From assembly GCA_036925085.1 (NCBI GenBank), contig JAUPFP010000046.1, positions 875,501-939,500 of the forward strand: a DNA stretch of 64,000 nt, in the 5' to 3' direction. The position numbers and the translations under genes were made by a program. The notes under the pieces are model-generated. The model did no database searches, was not told where the DNA came from, and worked only from the letters and a program-made list of their open reading frames with translations. The stretch comes from Brachycybe producta. Its lineage: Eukaryota; Arthropoda; Diplopoda; Playtdesmida; Andrognathidae. Positions 33,984-59,966 of this stretch are shown here, piece by piece; the first letter of the stretch is position 1; each line of letters begins with the position of its first letter.

Positions 33984-35889
33984 ATGGTTTATTTAACTTT
34001 TCCCAATAACTACACCGAAGAAGAGCAAATGCTTCAAAATAAGTATCAGAAATTACGAAAGAAGGTAAATTTTATAAAATGAAAAAAAAAGCAAAATCTC
34101 ACCTTTAAATAATAAACGTTTTCTATTAGAAAAAGGCCCTTCAGCAACTAAAAGCACCGAAACCAGAACCAGAAAAACCAGCTGCAATCAAGAGACGTAA
34201 AAAGAAAACCTCACACTTTCAGCTCCGCTAAGAATGAAAACAATTATTAAGACGTGTTTTATCGTTTTTCAGCTTCAGAAGGAAAAGACGCGAAGGAAGT
34301 TGCAAAGAAACTGCTGAAATCAGGAGTAAGCCCATCAGAATCGCTGGGTATTTTTTGATTAGCAACCGCTAGCCTTGATAGAAAGGCTCGAAAATGTTAA
34401 ATAGGTTGCATCGATGGTTCGCAATAAAGGAAAAAAAGGCTAACTAATCACCTGCATTGAGGCTAAGTGGCTGCTAATGGAAAGAATATCCGAATAACAG
34501 ACAGTTCAATGTCACGACTCACCGTTGACTGTTAATTCTTAGGCAATCAGTGCAATAAAAGTGGAAAACAAAGAAAAACAGGGATTTAAGAGATCGAAGA
34601 ACTTGGAGCGGAAACTGAGTTCGTCCGAGAAGTCGATTAGTGGCTATCAGCCTTTTTCGCAAGCGCATCCGAGTGAAGAAGAGGCTACAGATCACGATGC
34701 TGGAGTATTAAGCTGCAAATAAGTAAAAAGGCATAATAATATATTTGATTTGAATGTTTTAGAATGAACCTGGAAGTTACCGGCCTCCAATGAAGAGTCT
34801 CTATGATAGTTTCGTCAGTGCTCGTGAATTTGAGAGCAAAGAACGATCGACTGGAGGAGGAGGAGGAGGAGGAGGAGGCGGCGGCAGTGGAGGAGACGGT
34901 CGACCCGAAAGACCAAGACAAGGAAACACGATTTATGTACACGGATATGGAGTCGCTGAGGAAACTCTAAGAACGGGATTTTCATCGTTTGGAAGCATAA
35001 TTAATATATCTATGGAAATGGATAAGAAGTAAATTCTTGTTTTCGGTCAAAATTCAATGAGAAGAATTTATAGAAATCAGCTATTTTTGAAAACGCAAAT
35101 TAAAGGGAACATTTTAATATAACTCTGGTTATTTTCTGCGTTTCAGAAGAAATTGAAAGTGTGTTAGAAACTAGAACGGTAGCTGAATGACAATAGTATT
35201 TTCACATTGATATCGTTTAAAATAAACTTTTTATAGACAAAAATAAAAAAATATCATCTTGTTTAAAGTTGGGTCATTTTCAAAATGACGTAAACAGCTT
35301 ATTTTTAAAAATATCAACATAAAAATACCGTTTAGTGATTGAGCAAACCGTTTAGTTTCTAAAACACATTCAAGTTTCTATTCACTTTGCTTCTGAAAGA
35401 CAGCATGATCAGAGTTCAAAGGCCTTTTTAAACTTTAAAATTACCTTTAAGAAATTTGTGTTTTGTCAACAATTTCTTCTTTAAGACGGTTTTAAAATTA
35501 TACGTATTTTACAGCTGTGGTTTTGTGACGTTCGAAAGAATGGACTCTGCAGAAAAAGCCATTAACGAGGTGACTAATTACGGGTAACTTTTATAAATGG
35601 TGCCAATTTTAAACTTGGAATTCTTGTTACAATCTAGATGAATGGTAGCATGGTTATGGGAATCCAGCTGAAAGTGTCGTTAGCACGACGGCAACCTGTT
35701 ATCGAACCGGGAAATGAGACTAGTTCATCTTCCAGTTGGTCCACGATAGGTACTTCTGACGAACATCTGCCAACAATTTTCGTTTTTAACCAGATTTTTT
35801 TCGGTTCCATTTCAGCTGCAAGCCACTCGCAGAAAGGTTGCCATAAAGACAAAAGAGATTTAATCGCATACGACGAAGATTTCTTTTAA
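33984..35889 (+). CDS. NELFE: NELF-E, negative elongation factor subunit E
   Basis: Eight exons: 33984-34064, 34130-34196, 34273-34325, 34543-34704, 34763-35028, 35515-35569, 35638-35749, 35816-35889; 289 residues. The N-terminus (EEEQMLQNKYQKLRKKKKAL) is the helical region that binds NELF-B in the human protein; KSGAISAIK and KSLYDSFVSA are conserved. An RRM follows (NTIYVHGYG as RNP2-like start, CGFVTFERM as RNP1-like), split by the intron after 35028, then the invariant tail KGCHKDKRDLIAY. NELF holds RNA polymerase II near promoters together with DSIF. Odd point: where vertebrate NELF-E has its long Arg-Asp (RD) repeat, this protein has a run of about 11 glycines near residues 153-164. The gene ends 127 bases from the convergent HMCES stop. 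Confidence 0.96.
35120..35440. mobile_element. TAGAAGGGTA-family copy in NELFE intron
   Basis: Complete palindromic copy (left arm AACTAGAACGGTAGCTGAAT, right arm TTTAGTGATTGAGCAAACCG, outer part CTGAAAGACAGCATGATCAG) within the intron 35029-35514 that splits the RRM. Confidence 0.85.
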
Positions 35890-35919
35890 AACGGTTTAAT
35901 TGTGTTAACATAAAAACGA

Positions 35920-35925
35920 AATAAA
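35920..35925 (+). terminator. Poly(A) signal of NELFE
   Basis: AATAAA 30 bases after the NELFE stop; a second copy follows at about 35955. Both lie in the 127-base gap before the convergent HMCES stop, so the two mRNAs may overlap at their 3' ends. Confidence 0.65.
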
Positions 35926-36016
35926 TGTTTGCTGTATAATATTTTTCATTAACGAATAAAACAGAACTTTTTTTTAAACTTCAGAACTTTAAACGTAAAT
36001 TAACAACAACAACACT

Positions 36017-37956
36017 TTACTTTTTCTCCTTTTTTATCGGCTTTTCGGGAGTCGAAGACGATCTTCTTTTTTCGCCTTTATTGTCCTCATCTTCCGTTGA
36101 CTTTTTGCCTTTTTTCTCATCGTCTTTACCATCCTTTGACCTTTTGCCTTTTTTGTCCTCGTCTTCATCGTCTTTTGAATTTTTATCTTTTTTGTCATCA
36201 TCTTCGTCGTCCTTTGATTTTTTGCTTTTTTTCTCCTCGTCGTCCTTTGACTTTTCGTCTTTGCTCTTAGTGTCTTTCTTGTCAGATTTCATCTCTTTAG
36301 TCGGCGTCGCTTTTTTCAACCAATTAGCCATAAATTCACTACTTTTAGAATTAGTTTCTTTCTTGACACTAAGACATACAAAAAAATTCTAATAGTTTTA
36401 CCATTTCTAAACACAAGAACAGAATTAAGAAAAAATTGAAAGTGCATTAGACACTAGAATAGGTAGCTGAATCATTTAATAGTATTTTTCATGTTGATAT
36501 CTTTCTGCTTAAAGTTTTGTCATTTTCAAACTGAAACAAGAAGCTTATTTTTAAAAATTTAAACATTAAAAATACCCCTTAAGCGAAAGAGCTACCCTTT
36601 AGTTTCTAAAGCACATTCAATTTCTTCTTATTTTTTGTTAAAAAATGTAGAATAATCACTAGTTCGCTTAAAAACCATTATGATTTACGTTAAATCGATA
36701 GGAAGGATACAGTCAGCTTCTTTATAGCGTGAATTTCCGACGCTTTTCGTCACGGGATGATAAACGAGCGACATCACAGGAACCAACGAATTTACAGCCT
36801 TTTAATCAGTAAAAAGCTTAGTTACAACATACCACAGTTTTGTCGATCTCATAATACGTTAAACTAACTTACATCATTTAAATCCACATTCTGTACATCC
36901 AACCAATTCTCAACAGCTTTTTCACCGTCCAAAATAGCCTAAAGATTCGTAAAATGTGAACGATAAACTCGTAAAATCGTGTTTTAAACAAGTGGCATCC
37001 TCACCGGCATCCGATCGTGAATGAACGACATTGTCGGAGACGAATCCATGGTTACGACTGCATAACTATAGAACTCACACTCGTCCTGAAAGATAATGAG
37101 CCGTTAAATGAGCGAAAGTGTTTTTTTTGTATGCATCGTACGTTTGGATCCTTCCATATATCGTAGACACCGGCCATCGTAAGCAATTTCGGACCACCCC
37201 ATCCATCAGTTTCCGACCAAAGTTTCGAGCCTCGTTCCTTCCAAGACGTATCTCCAACTTTAATATCGTCCGGTTGACGAAAATAAATGTAATACGGCTG
37301 TTTCGGTCCATTTTCTTCACTTTGCCACTCGTAGTAACTATAATCACAACAAAAACCAATAATTAGATCACTTTCGACGACTTTCAAATGCTTAAAGAAT
37401 CAAACCCATCGGCCAAAACAACGCATCTTCGTCCTTTACTCAACGGCACTTTGAAAATCTGCTTCGTTAGGAGCGTTTCTATCCTAGCATTGTTTGTTTC
37501 GAATTCCACATCACGAATGCTTCCTTTATGCCAGAAAGGAATTAGACCCCAGTGCATCGGCTGCACAATACGTTCCAGATCCGTTTCTTCGTTCGAAAAC
37601 AAAACAGGGCTAATAAATACAAAAAATACACTTTACGATGATTCAGAGACAGAAAATAAATCGCTCTAACGTATGGCTTGACGGTGCGACGTTGTATGAA
37701 GGGAAATACTGATTTCCTCGCGGACAATCGTTCCATTTAGGTAACTTCCACTTTTCATTGTGGTCCTTGTAGCTACACGCACGACAAACGTCATCAGGAT
37801 CCAAAGTACTTGAAAAAGAAACGTTTAAGGTGTTAATAAAACGTAACAGCAAGTAAAATCAGTTAAGAAAATGTTCGTAAGTCCAATATTTCAAGGTTAT
37901 ACTACAATGTAATGTACAATCGTCATTATAAATTACCACGCTGTTCTACCACACAT
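36017..37956 (-). CDS. HMCES: HMCES, SRAP-domain abasic-site shield protein
   Basis: Eight exons on the minus strand: 37937-37956, 37671-37808, 37406-37609, 37142-37337, 37005-37085, 36873-36938, 36689-36798, 36017-36368; 388 residues. The start MCGRTAC supplies catalytic Cys2, which crosslinks abasic sites after Met removal. Other SRAP active-site marks are Asn46 in PSYNVAPSS, Glu124 in DGYYEWQ and His209 in FIHDRMPAILDG; GRRCVVLADG and LLTMAGVYDIW are also conserved. HMCES protects single-stranded DNA at replication forks. After the domain and a basic DLTVKKE stretch, the last exon adds about 90 residues of Lys/Asp/Ser-rich repeats (unit like KKSKDDEDDDKK). The vertebrate tail is longer, with a PCNA-binding motif that I do not see. 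Divergent from PKN, convergent with NELFE. Confidence 0.95.
36410..36680. mobile_element. TAGAAGGGTA-family copy in last HMCES intron
   Basis: Palindromic copy with arms ACTAGAATAGGTAGCTGAAT and AAGCGAAAGAGCTACCCTTT, filling most of the intron 36369-36688. Confidence 0.8.
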
Positions 37957-38806
37957 ATCTTCAGTTATTTATCTTCTTTTGCCTCGAATACTGAAGATTA
38001 TGATGAAAACTTGCGTAAAAACCACAAAACAACTTAAAGTTTTGGGAATCAAAATGTAAAAATGACAAAAAACAAAATTCAAGAAGTGCGCAATTCAACA
38101 ATTTACTCCGAGTAATCTATTTATCAAAAAAATGTATAGAAAGTAACGAGAATTCAATTGCTCCTAGTGCACCAATTACATTCTAATGTCAGCCGCCGAC
38201 TTACTGCCGCCAATTTTAAAATGCTCAAGCCGCCAATTGATAATTGAATAAAAAAAAACTTTTTTTTGCTACTTAGTAGCATAAAATACATAATATTTTT
38301 ATATGATATTAATAGAAAATTAAAACATAATAGTAACATATTTTCAGCAGAAAATTTAAAGTTTCATAAATTCATATAATATTTTAACACGCTAATAAAA
38401 TTAGTCGCTACGCCACCATTTAAAAAATCAGCTAAGAAATATATCGATATTCCAATATGATCGATTGTCATTGAAAGTTTTTCTTGTATTATCGTTCCTG
38501 TATTTTTTTTCTTCTCTATGGGATGATGGGATTGATGGCAATGGGACTGTTGCGCGGCGCTGTTCATCATCATCGTCGGAGAAATTAAGAAAGTAAACAC
38601 GGTCAACAACTTAACATTGACGGCTGGACCCATAAAGGCGAAGGGGAAGCGAGTGTCGGGCATGTGACGTAGTCTTAGTGTATTTTTGTCGGTTTTAAGT
38701 GTGTGAATCATCAAGAATGTGCGACTGGAACTCGTTAGCGAACTTTTGATTACTTTGTGCGCCTGAATTTCTTTTTAGATCGTTAACTGTGAGCGCGCTC
38801 GTGAAA
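37957..38806. promoter_or_regulatory. Shared upstream region of HMCES and PKN
   Basis: The two start codons are 850 bases apart in divergent orientation. A minus-strand open frame of 116 codons at 38364-38714 has no recognisable content and is treated as chance. The PKN start codon itself lies in a YY1-like AAAATGGCGG. Confidence 0.45.
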
Positions 38807-54009
<15,203 letters not shown>

Positions 54010-55638
54010 AAGAAGCCGTCCGTTGTGACGTCATTTCTCGGATGATAAAAACCTGGACTTATGCTCAAAACGAGGAGCCGAACCGATTCCTTTTTTTTTT
54101 TAATGGAAGAAAAATCTAAGATCCGGGAGGAATCTCTTAGATTTTTTTTGTACTTCGAATCATTTGGAACTCTGAACCTTCTCTTGTTGCTCCAAGTTTA
54201 CTTTTGTGTTCTTCTGATTTCGGTGTTTTGAGAGAACGAGAGAGAGAGAGAGAGGAAGGTAAAAAGTTGCTTTAGGCTCAAGATACTGTCTCTCACGTGT
54301 ACCAAGCCAAACGACATGAAGAAAACATTAAAACGGATCTTTTGAGCGTTTTTCAAGACTTTCGATCGCGTTGATTCTCCTATCGAGTCTTTTTGTTTCT
54401 GCCCGTTTTGTGTTCCGTTCTCGTTAACCGTTTTTACTTCGAGGGGCATTTCATTCGAAATAAGAACAAAACGAGAGAATCTCGTGGTTATTTTTTAGAT
54501 AAAGAGATGATACTTTTCAGATTAAAAAAACTATCTTCACTCTTGATAGCGAAAGAGAATTGAAAATAAAGATGTTATTGCTGCGTTTATAGTCGGTATT
54601 TCTAAATTATAAAACAGATCTGAGATCACGTGATCTTTAAGATAAAAATTGTTTTGTTTTTTTCCTAACAACGATGCTGGTTAGAGGCTAGAATTATTCC
54701 AGAATTAAAATACAATTGAATTAAGAGCTGGAGGTCAATTCTAGCCTCTAACCAGCCTTTTTGTTAGCAAAAATCTTTTGCATTAGTGATGGTTAGGGTC
54801 AAAAATTGTATTTTTGATCCACGAGACTGTTTCTAGGCTAGAATTCAAATAGAACTAAATTGCAAAGTTGTGCACTTAGTACTTCCATTTACCAGCTCCA
54901 AAGTAATTTTAAGAATTATAGCCTCTAAACAGTCTCCCACAGTTTGAAAAACGCATAATTCTTTCATCCTTATTGATATCACTAAAAAAAAAGAATTATG
55001 CTTTTTCCAATCAAAGATGCTGGTTAGAGGCTAGAGTTCTTCTGGAATTAAAATACAAGTGAGTCAAGAGTTTGTAAGTTAATTCTAGCCTCTAACCAGC
55101 CTTTTTTTTACTGTAAACAGCAAACAGGATGTTTGCCATTAGTTATTGCAAAATATCATCTATAGTTATATAAACGCAGCCATTACTTTTCTCCTTTCCC
55201 TTTCCTATCCTCCTCCCAGTCCCCTTTTTCTGTTATTAAATTATTTGTATGCTCACATGCAGTTGTTACGTTTTTTTCCGCAGCAACGGGCCGCGCAAAA
55301 AGAGAATTGCAAATTTTACACCGGGGGGGAAAATGAATGAAATAAAGGATCAAGTGGAGATTTGTTTTTTTTGTACAACTTAATAAAGAAAAAGAACTCA
55401 ATTATATTATAATTTTTGTTAAATGTGATTGTGAATGTTGAAACTGTGATTTTGTGTGTCGCGCATAATCACGAGCTCTTAATTGATTTATAAATATATA
55501 TATATACATGTATAATTATATACATAAATAACTTTGTATAACGATATTTTTTGTGTAGAAGTAAAAAACCAAAAAAATTCGAAATTTTTTTATCTAAAAA
55601 AAATGATGGAAATGTTTTCTTACTTTCGATTCTTCTTC
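54010..55638. other. PKN 3' UTR and spacer to TSEN15, with fold-back cluster
   Basis: AATAAA at 54565-54570 is the likely PKN poly(A) signal. Three GAGGCTAG-type palindromes follow: about 54665-54775, 54815-54965 and 55005-55115. Beyond 55.1 kb the DNA is AT-rich without recognisable content. Confidence 0.6.
54665..55115. mobile_element. Cluster of three GAGGCTAG fold-backs
   Basis: The first and third share arms GATGCTGGTTAGAGGCTAGA and TCTAGCCTCTAACCAGCC; the middle one has AGACTGTTTCTAGGCTAGAA and TATAGCCTCTAAACAGTCTC like the unit at 15620-15750. Each is 100-150 bp, non-coding. Confidence 0.8.
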
Positions 55639-56915
55639 TTAAGTTGTGACGTTATCTTCGTTTTCTTTGGATGATCCTACGTCCAATGATCGAAGGTTCG
55701 TGCTGGCTTGATTCCGTATTCCTTCTTCTAGCTCATAATAAACGATTGTCAAATCCTGATCGACGAAACCGAGAATAACGCTGAAAGTAAAATAGAAAAT
55801 GTATAAAAAAAATTGAAGCTCATTCAAATTTCATGAAATTGTTGAAACTGATAAACAAATTTAAAGATTTGACTAAATTGCGCTCAAACTTTGTATATCG
55901 TTTATTCAATTTAGTCAAACCACAGGGTTTTTTTTTTCGTTTTAACATTTTCATAAAAAAATTTCAGTGAAATTCATTATTTTTCTACGTATTTCAACAT
56001 TGTCAGTTTTGTCAGACCACAGTTTTTTCAAGAAATTGTTGAAATTTTCACAAAATTCGTGACTTTCATTGCATCTCATTAGTTTCGGCCAGTTTGTGCC
56101 AGAAATAGTCACTGTTTGAGATTTGATTTATAACAGAATTTGCGATTAATGATTTATCACCACCTTCCATTCGTTTGAGGACAGATTCTTTGAAACGTCT
56201 TCAAGTCATCAAAAGTCAGTTGACGCTGAACATGAACAGGAACAATCACTTTAAACGCCGACTGTGACGACGCCTGTTTGTCGTCATCTTCAGGACGATA
56301 ACCAGTAACATAGGCAACATTTAATTCCTTACTGAAACACAGTTCAACCTCATGCCATTTCCGAACTGTTTTAAAAAAATTAGAACAAATTCAACTATTT
56401 CTTCAATTTACAATGGAATTTAACTGTTTGACCTTTAGTTAATTCGAGATAAACTTGAGTTGCCATTAAGGCTATGTCAATGTCAATGCATCCCTTTTGT
56501 TGCAGTTCAGATAACTATAAAAAAAAGAACTAACGTATTTTATCAATTAGGAGCAACGCTAGCCTCAAAGCTAAGGCTTCTGAAGGCACATAATAACGCC
56601 AAAACTGCTTATAAGATCCTACATGGAGGCTAATCGATATATTATCTGAAAATTTATGTTTCTAGGAAAGTTTTTTCGTTTAGGAGCCACCAGCCTCCAA
56701 GCAAAGGCTGCAAAGTTGTTGCTAAGATTGCGCAGTGGGCGCGTAAGAAGGTGAAGTATCTGTAAAACGTCGTGCGTAGAGAGGCTCAGTGGCATCTAAT
56801 CGAAAGAATTTCCTAAATCGTCTCGAAAAACACCATTTATTTGAGAAATTAACACACGTTTCAACATAATAATAACCTTAGGATGTCTGTCTAAAGTCAG
56901 TCCATCAGCTGACAT
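55639..56915 (-). CDS. TSEN15: TSEN15, tRNA-splicing endonuclease subunit
   Basis: Four exons on the minus strand: 56877-56915, 56433-56514, 56164-56365, 55639-55780; 154 residues (human 171). The sequence starts MSADGLTLDRHPK and keeps the family pattern: DIDIALMATQVYLELTK, RKWHEVEL, FKVIVPVHVQRQLTFDDL, WVILGFVDQDLTIVYYEL after joining. The last block, TIVYY, matches human TSEN15 closely. TSEN15 is the non-catalytic partner of TSEN34 in the tRNA intron endonuclease. All introns are GT-AG and exon phases close exactly. The intron 56366-56432 is short; 55781-56163 carries a diverged tandem repeat, and 56515-56876 holds two GAGGCTAA-type fold-backs. A YY1-like GCCGCCATCTTT lies 115 bases upstream of the ATG. 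Confidence 0.93.
55840..56100. repeat. Degenerate tandem repeat in TSEN15 intron
   Basis: Two to three diverged units with TTTAGTCAAACCACAG, TTTTGTCAGACCACAGTTTT and GAAATTGTTGAAA. The unit resembles that in COP1 intron 2 (30120-30470). Confidence 0.5.
56540..56825. repeat. Two fold-backs in TSEN15 intron 1
   Basis: Palindromes at about 56545-56645 and 56670-56820 with AGCAACGCTAGCCTC / GGAGGCTAATCG and GGAGCCACCAGCCTCC / GAGAGGCTCAGTGGCATC. A related copy lies in the NELFE intron at about 34345-34495. Confidence 0.6.
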
Positions 56916-59016
56916 AATTTCATAACGAAAATCGAACGTAAATTTTCAAAAATGACAGAAATTTGATGGAAAAATCACGTCTTTTTCCTCTTGCCTATTG
57001 AACCCATGTGATATTTTATAACATGGGCGCCGCCATCTTTGAGGCGGAGCTCGAAAAATCAATCGACCAATCAGCGATTGTTTACGTCATAAGCGAAGCA
57101 CGTGTTCTTCATCCTTGTTTGTAAACAAAACAATCCCCCCCTCAGATTTCAATGGCCGATGTTAGATGTTTTTTTTTCCACTAAAGAGGAAAAAAATTGA
57201 ATTTCGACCTCAAAATCCTTTGTTTTTTTGACATTCGATTGATTACATGTAAACCATGCAATCAAATCGAATGTTAAATAATGAAATGAACATCAAAACA
57301 AAAGAAAAATCCCTCATTCTTTGTCTCCCCCCCCCCCCTTTACATCAAGAACAAAAAACATACAATAAAAATTGCATAATAAAATGGCCAGTCTTTACAG
57401 CATTTATAATTATTAATTATTAATCATAAAATGTCCAACGAAAACACACGTATAATTAAATGTTTTTTTTTAGAAAACAAAAAGCGATGTCAGAGCAATT
57501 ATGCCTCGTTTCTAGTACGCAATTTTAATCTAAATACAAATATATTTGGACACATTACCTTGGAATTTCAACTATAATATCGCAATGACAGTTTATTCAT
57601 AATAATAATAATAAGAGAGAATGACAAATAATGCACGATGATGTCATTCAAGATTTTGTACTTGATCGTAACATTTCGACTATAAACGGAGCATATCTCT
57701 CCCTCTACCCATCTTACTATCCTTCTTTCTCGCTCTCCCTCTATATCTTTCTCTTCTTCTATCTTTCTCCAAATCAAGAAGAATACTTGACACCTGACCC
57801 TTGAACCCGTGTATTTAGCTAAGTTAGATCCCTTCCGTTTCATAGAAAGAGAGGGAGGGGGGTTCAGGTTGAAGTTCAAGTGTCAAGTTTCCCTTCTTGA
57901 ATTTGAACCTTATTGTTGTCATATTTGACGTGAGGGAGGGAAATGGGGAGGATTGAAATTCGCTCTCAGCTGATCCTCATCAGCTGGCTTCAACGACGCA
58001 GTCGCACAAACAACACTTTTACAGCCGAACGAAAGAGAGGAACAAAGAAGAGCGAGAGAAAACCACACCATTGACTCAACCTGAAAGAAAGAAGAAAAAA
58101 ACCAACTAAGAGAGAGAGAGAACGTGCGTGCGTATGTTTGTGTATTATTCATAATATATATATATTAAGAAATAGAAGAATCCATTTTATATATATTATA
58201 TATAACACAAAAAGATATTCGACATTTTTTTTGCATAGGAAAAAAAAGAATCAAGGACCAAAGCAAAAAAAAAAGTGTGGTGAGTTTTCATTCTAATAAT
58301 GATGATGATTATGATGGACGAAAAAAGACACATTGTGTGTGTGGATATGATGTGTGTGTGTGTGGGAGGATAGAAAGAAAAACGGGCATTGAGGGTAGGT
58401 AGGCCCCCTTGATAGAGAGGTGGAGGTCCTTCTAGTCTCATTATATCTAAATGACTCATTGTTGAAATGTATATGATAAATGTCATATTTAAAAACGTGA
58501 GCCTTTTGTTTATGTTCTCTTTTGTCTGATGTGACAATCGTCACAAGTGATTTTTTATGTCACTGACACACACAAAGGAAAGATATGGGTTTGTGGGTGG
58601 GTGGGTGGTGGCTTACTGAGGGCCCTCGATACGAGAGGGCGGGCGGGCCCTCTAGGAGGAAAAAATAGAACAAGGGGCACACTCTCAAAAGATATGATTT
58701 CAATTCTCTTTTCTCCGTCAAGGCCAAAAAATATATAAGAGAACAAGGAAAATTGCAGTTCAGTGAACAGCATAAGCATAAATATATATAAAAAGGGAGA
58801 GTTGAATACCAATCACAAATATTATTATTATAGGATGTTCCCCACCACCATGATGGGAACACTGCCCTCGGAGCATCATAATATTATATAGGCTCCTCTT
58901 ATCATTATTATCGATCTCTAAGGACTAACAACTAATGTTCGATATGTGTATCGATAAACATCGATGTGGCCCGCAAGTGACGTCACTTTTGTCGTCTGCT
59001 AGTTATAGAAAGCAAA
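56916..59016. other. Divergent spacer between TSEN15 and the RING gene
   Basis: It contains the TSEN15 upstream region with the YY1-like motif at 57028-57040, a fold-back of the CACTTGAACCC type (57780-57905), and a minus-strand open frame (about 57919-58070) reading like a signal peptide. From 58.2 to 58.9 kb it is simple-sequence rich. A GTGACGTCAC site near 58977 precedes the proposed RING-gene start. Confidence 0.45.
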
Positions 59017-59966
59017 ATGGCCGCCAAATTAGGGTCGTGGAAGGAAAACAACAGAAATTTTAAAAAAAAAAAAATTTCAAAAGAAAAAAATAATTGTTTT
59101 AGAAACTAGAATAGTAAATGAATGTTTTAAAAGTATTTTTATGTTGATATCTTTTAAAATAAACATTTTATGGCAGTTTGAACTTGAAAAAAATACAAAA
59201 TTTCATTTTGCAATTGTGATAAACAAGTTTATTTTGAAAGATAGCAACATGAAAATACTTTTAAAAGATTCATTTACTATTCTAATTTCAAAAACGCTTT
59301 CAATTTATTCTTAAAATGTGAAATAAAATAGAACATTTTGAAGTTTTATCTTGATATCTTTCAAAATAAGCATTTTATGCCAGGAAAAATGCAAAATGTC
59401 ATTAGTTGTTAGCAAAATGTGTATCCGGGGTTTCAAAACCTTCTATGGTAATTTAAAGGTTTTTTTTTTAAAGAGTACCTTGGGTCTCGAGAGAGTTTAT
59501 CACGAGAGTGGTCCGTAACCGTTCCCTTTTGTACGATTCGTATAGACCTGGACTCGTAATAAACCTGATGAGCGCTCGTGTCTGTGAAGACTTCGCCATA
59601 ATGCAGCCCCACACTTTGCATCCGGAGAACATCCCTCCAGACCTGGATTCGGACCTCGCCACTCAGTTGATCCAGTTACAGCTACGAGAGCTTTCGGCAC
59701 TCGACTACGAGGTTCTCCTTCGTCTCGACGATCGACTTAAACCGAAGACCTTAGCTGCAACGCAACTGGCCGCTTTCATAACGGAAGTGGTGACCGATCC
59801 CTCGTCCGGTAACCTGTGCTCCATTTGCAAGGAGGAGTACACGGTGGGACAAGTGAGGAAGTTTCTTCCATGTAACCACGGATTCCACAAGGAATGTATC
59901 GATCGGTGGCTGAGTCAGTCTTCGGTCACTTGTCCACTCGATGGACTAGCGATCGGAATGTCTTAA
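59017..59966 (+). CDS. Small RING-H2 finger protein
   Basis: The main exon 59474-59966 ends in a canonical RING-H2 finger: CSICKEEYTVGQVRKFLPC, then NHGFHKECIDRWLS and TCPLDG, with the C3H2C3 ligand order of an E3 ubiquitin ligase. Before it come a helical LDSDLATQLIQLQLRELSAL and DYEVLLRLDDRLKPKT, which remind me of the region before the last RING of ZSWIM2, but I cannot confirm this. The frame is open upstream to the acceptor at 59473. A 17-base first exon is proposed: ATG at 59017 in AAAATGGCCGCC, donor GG|GTCGTG after 59033. It gives the right phase and a 169-residue protein. If that is wrong, the start lies on another upstream exon. The intron is filled by fold-back repeats. Confidence 0.65.
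59090..59420. mobile_element. TAGAAGGGTA-family copy and a half copy in RING-gene intron
   Basis: A full copy (about 59090-59330; AACTAGAATAGTAAATGAAT and TTTACTATTCTAATTTC arms) followed by an arm fragment (ATCTTTCAAAATAAGC at about 59355). They make up most of the intron 59034-59473. Confidence 0.8.

Noticed and set aside
36081-36392. Plus-strand Ser/Phe-rich frame of 103 codons
   Set aside because: Antisense of the Lys/Asp-rich HMCES tail.
38364-38714. 116-codon minus-strand frame between HMCES and PKN
   Set aside because: No recognisable family, irregular composition, and it overlaps the shared upstream region. Considered chance.
58196-58862. Minus-strand frames of 83-113 codons
   Set aside because: Low-complexity His/Thr/Ile-rich translations of simple repeats.
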